From Crocinitomicaceae bacterium (lineage in GTDB: Bacteria > Bacteroidota > Bacteroidia > Flavobacteriales_G > Salibacteraceae), in NCBI GenBank assembly GCA_002713215.1, contig PAVO01000022.1:1-54013 (forward strand): a stretch of DNA of 54,013 nucleotides, read 5' to 3'. Numbering within the stretch: position 1 is the first letter of the stretch; each line of letters starts with the position of its first letter. Below are positions 51,846 through 54,013 of this stretch, piece after piece. A program made the position numbers and the translations under genes. A model generated the notes under the pieces. It did not search any database, was not told where the DNA came from, and saw nothing but the letters and a program-made list of their open reading frames with translations.

Positions 51846-54013
51846 ATGAAGAAAATATTATCTCTCGCTGCGTTGATGGGTTTGTGGTCAGCTATTGCCT
51901 TTTCGCAGTCAAATAATACTGACCCCAAGATGGGCGTTGTCTCGGATGCAAGTGAAGTAATTAGATTGGATCGAATTGGTTCGGATCAGTCTTCAAGCAC
52001 TGCAACTAGCCAAATGTCTTACGGTAATAGTGGCGGATCCAGAGCAAGCGCCAGCAAAAATGGTCTTGTCCTTGGAAAAAGTAATTACGATCTCCAAAGT
52101 AATTCAAGCATTGACGATCGCTTCATCAGAAATAGTGATGGTACCATGTGCGCTGTTTATACCATGGCTCAGAGCAATGACCCATACAATGACAGAGGAA
52201 CCGGATACCTATATTATTCGGGAAACAAATGGACCATTTCCAATCCTTCTGCAAGGATAGAACCTGAAAGAATTGGATGGCCTTCTATTGGAATTACCAA
52301 GTCTAATAAAGAAATAATTATTAGTCACTCGACGGCTTCTGATCAATTGATATTGACCCATCGTGCTGCGAAAGGAGCAGGACCCTGGAAAACAGTATTT
52401 GATCCTAATGGTGCGAAAGCAGCCAAAGTAGGTGGTACAGGATATACCTTATGGCCAAGAATGGCGATTGGTGGTAAAAAAGGAGAAACCGTTCATTTAA
52501 TTGCTATTTCTGAGCCACTTCCTGTAACCGGAAGCTCTTTTAACGGTAGTCTATATAAAGGAATTGATGGAGCTATTTGCTACAGCAGATCGAAAGATGG
52601 CGGTGTTACCTGGGACAAGAAAAGTGTTGTTCTAAAAGGACTTGATAGTACCATGTACAGTGATTTTAATGCAGATTCTTATGCTATTCACGCAAAAGGA
52701 GATGTAGTAGCAATAGTAGTTTTCCACAGATTTAATCATACCACGGTACTAAAATCAACAGACGATGGAAATACATGGAAAGTAATGTATGCATTAAAAA
52801 TGCCTTCAGACAAATATACTCTCGGAGATTATCCGATTATGGATACTATTCAAACGGCTGATAACACCGGAGATGTTGTTATTGATGATAATGGTGAAGT
52901 TCATGTAATGTTTGGTGCCTGGACCTGGACCGATCCTGACACTTCAGATCGAGCTGCAAGTGGAGGTCATCAATACACTACTTTCCCATTCATGAATGGT
53001 CTTAACTACTGGAAAGAATCCTACGGCGATGGAAATTTCAGAAGACTTGTTGATTTTATCGATCAAGATGGTAATACCGGAAACTTTAACATCGTGGGCG
53101 GCATTAATGGCCTTACAAATTATGGAGCAAAATCAGTGAATGGTTACCCTTCAATGGGCGTGGATGCAACTGGTGCTATTTATGCAACCTTTATGGGAAT
53201 CATGGAATCCAGTGGAACGAAGATGTATAACGATGGTACCAATCACTACCGTCACCAATTCGTAATTAAATCGATGGATGGTGGTTGTACCTGGGGTTCA
53301 CCAATGGACTTAACCGACGAAGGAAATGGATTTGAAGAATGTGTTTATGGCGCAATGCCACCTATGGTTGACGACAGTGTCCGTGTCATTTACATGGAAG
53401 ACTTAAGTCCAGGTACTGCCGTTGGTCCTATTGCGCACTCTGACGGAGTAAATGAGATGGTATACGTTTCTGTTTCAAAACATGTACTACCTAATGACAC
53501 CAACAAATGTTTAGTGGTAATAGCTGGAGACCTGAACTTATGTGCAGGTGATTCAATTTGGTTGGATGCAGGTCCTTCTTGCGGTTCCGCCTATAAATGG
53601 AATACCGGTGCTACAACGGCAGGAATTTGGGTAAAAACAACCGGCAAATACAGCTGTGAGGTAACTACCTTGTGTGGTAAAATTACCCAGGAAGTTGAGG
53701 TTGTTCAGCCTACTTCAGGACAAGGGCCAAAAATTAACTTAACTTCAGATTTAACTGAGTTATGTCCTAGCGGAAGCCAAACTACTTTACGCGTTAGTCA
53801 CAATTCAATTGGTAGTACTGGTTTCTATCGCTGGAACGGTGGCTCTCAATCATTGGTAGATACGTTTAATATTACTGTTCCAGGTACATACAATGTAGAA
53901 GTTTCAAACTGTGCCAATGGAAAATCTACGGCAACTATTGTAATTGCCCCGGTTACAGCTGCAATCGCAACCGTGACAGGAGATCAATTTCTTTGTACAG
54001 GTGATACAAGCGC
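51846..54013 (+). CDS. Large secreted sialidase-like/Ig-like protein (partial, C-terminus off window)
   Basis: The frame is open from ATG 51846 to the right edge, about 722 codons. Residues 1-21 are a signal peptide (MKKILSLAALMGLWSAIAFSQ). Residues about 50-540 look like a BNR/sialidase-type beta-propeller: Asp-box motifs SRSKDGGVTW (near 247), KSTDDGNTW (near 303) and KSMDGGCTW (near 475). From about 555, Cys-rich Ig-like modules appear (LCAGDSIWLDAG, YKWNTGATTAGIWV, GKYSCEV), as in Bacteroidota secreted proteins. No RIP motif or catalytic Arg triad was identified, so sialidase activity is not claimed. It has its own strong promoter. Confidence 0.85.
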   Translation, partial: MKKILSLAALMGLWSAIAFSQSNNTDPKMGVVSDASEVIRLDRIGSDQSSSTATSQMSYGNSGGSRASASKNGLVLGKSNYDLQSNSSIDDRFIRNSDGTMCAVYTMAQSNDPYNDRGTGYLYYSGNKWTISNPSARIEPERIGWPSIGITKSNKEIIISHSTASDQLILTHRAAKGAGPWKTVFDPNGAKAAKVGGTGYTLWPRMAIGGKKGETVHLIAISEPLPVTGSSFNGSLYKGIDGAICYSRSKDGGVTWDKKSVVLKGLDSTMYSDFNADSYAIHAKGDVVAIVVFHRFNHTTVLKSTDDGNTWKVMYALKMPSDKYTLGDYPIMDTIQTADNTGDVVIDDNGEVHVMFGAWTWTDPDTSDRAASGGHQYTTFPFMNGLNYWKESYGDGNFRRLVDFIDQDGNTGNFNIVGGINGLTNYGAKSVNGYPSMGVDATGAIYATFMGIMESSGTKMYNDGTNHYRHQFVIKSMDGGCTWGSPMDLTDEGNGFEECVYGAMPPMVDDSVRVIYMEDLSPGTAVGPIAHSDGVNEMVYVSVSKHVLPNDTNKCLVVIAGDLNLCAGDSIWLDAGPSCGSAYKWNTGATTAGIWVKTTGKYSCEVTTLCGKITQEVEVVQPTSGQGPKINLTSDLTELCPSGSQTTLRVSHNSIGSTGFYRWNGGSQSLVDTFNITVPGTYNVEVSNCANGKSTATIVIAPVTAAIATVTGDQFLCTGDTS

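Noticed and set aside
51976..52260. 94-codon ORF inside the right-edge secreted protein
   Set aside because: Different frame from the continuous signal-peptide-bearing frame starting at 51846; a shadow.

Overview
The window looks like a chromosomal segment from a member of the Bacteroidota, most likely order Flavobacteriales. It is AT-rich and densely coded, with short or overlapping gene junctions, frequent TTG/GTG starts, and repeated TAnnTTTG promoter elements, in the best cases with a TTG/TTTG box 17-19 nt upstream. It also carries lineage-typical proteins: DUF4834, DUF4924, a short CarB, an OmpH/Skp-like chaperone, LptG next to tgt, and large secreted proteins with Ig-like repeats. I saw no phage, insertion sequence, integrase, CRISPR array or rRNA.

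Layout. 1-4038 (-) is the N-terminal 1346 codons of a giant secreted protein (signal peptide, three LamG-like domains, then at least nine Ig-like repeats) that runs off the left edge. 4170-15855 is a surface-glycan neighbourhood: two methyltransferases plus a zinc-ribbon methyltransferase, a Wzx-like flippase, a DUF115/GT42-like protein, a YfhO-type GT-C membrane protein, two convergent DUF5672 putative glycosyltransferases, a UDP-sugar epimerase and a GT2. 15862-18961 holds DUF4834 and carB, apparently co-transcribed with that GT2. 19149-31467 is mostly housekeeping: alpha/beta hydrolase, di-heme peroxidase with an outer-membrane protein, MFS transporter, hemE with an OmpA-like gene, accA, ispE, lptG and tgt. 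31568-35722 is a five-gene plus-strand operon (GT2, ECF sigma factor, rsmG, LA_2272-type repeat protein, YdcF-like protein). 35719-47195 carries an MsbA-like ABC exporter, a K+-channel-like protein, rpmH, lhgO, a hypothetical gene, comB, gcvT, a CapD/WbpM-type dehydratase, miaE, a GDPD, an OmpH-like protein and DUF4924. A tRNA-His sits at 47270-47344 (-). 47445-51746 is a tight GT4-flippase-asnB operon. 51846 to the right edge is a second large secreted protein with Asp-box (sialidase-like) motifs and Ig-like domains, also truncated by the window.

How the parts fit. Two glycan loci (4-16 kb and 47-52 kb) plus the WbpM-type dehydratase at 42.6 kb could supply nucleotide sugars, glycosyl transfer, flipping and decoration (methylation, possible amidation by AsnB) for a cell-surface polysaccharide. 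MsbA-like and LptG proteins would serve envelope lipid/LPS export. The large proteins at both ends are plausible type IX secretion clients, but their C-termini are outside the window.

Most worth checking: a Tgt lacking the three canonical zinc cysteines; a CarB ending where the allosteric domain should begin; the DUF5672/DUF115/YfhO glycan locus; a 150-residue higher-order repeat in the left adhesin; an origin-like cluster of DnaA-box-like sequences at 40524-40587; and a terminator hairpin just upstream of hemE.
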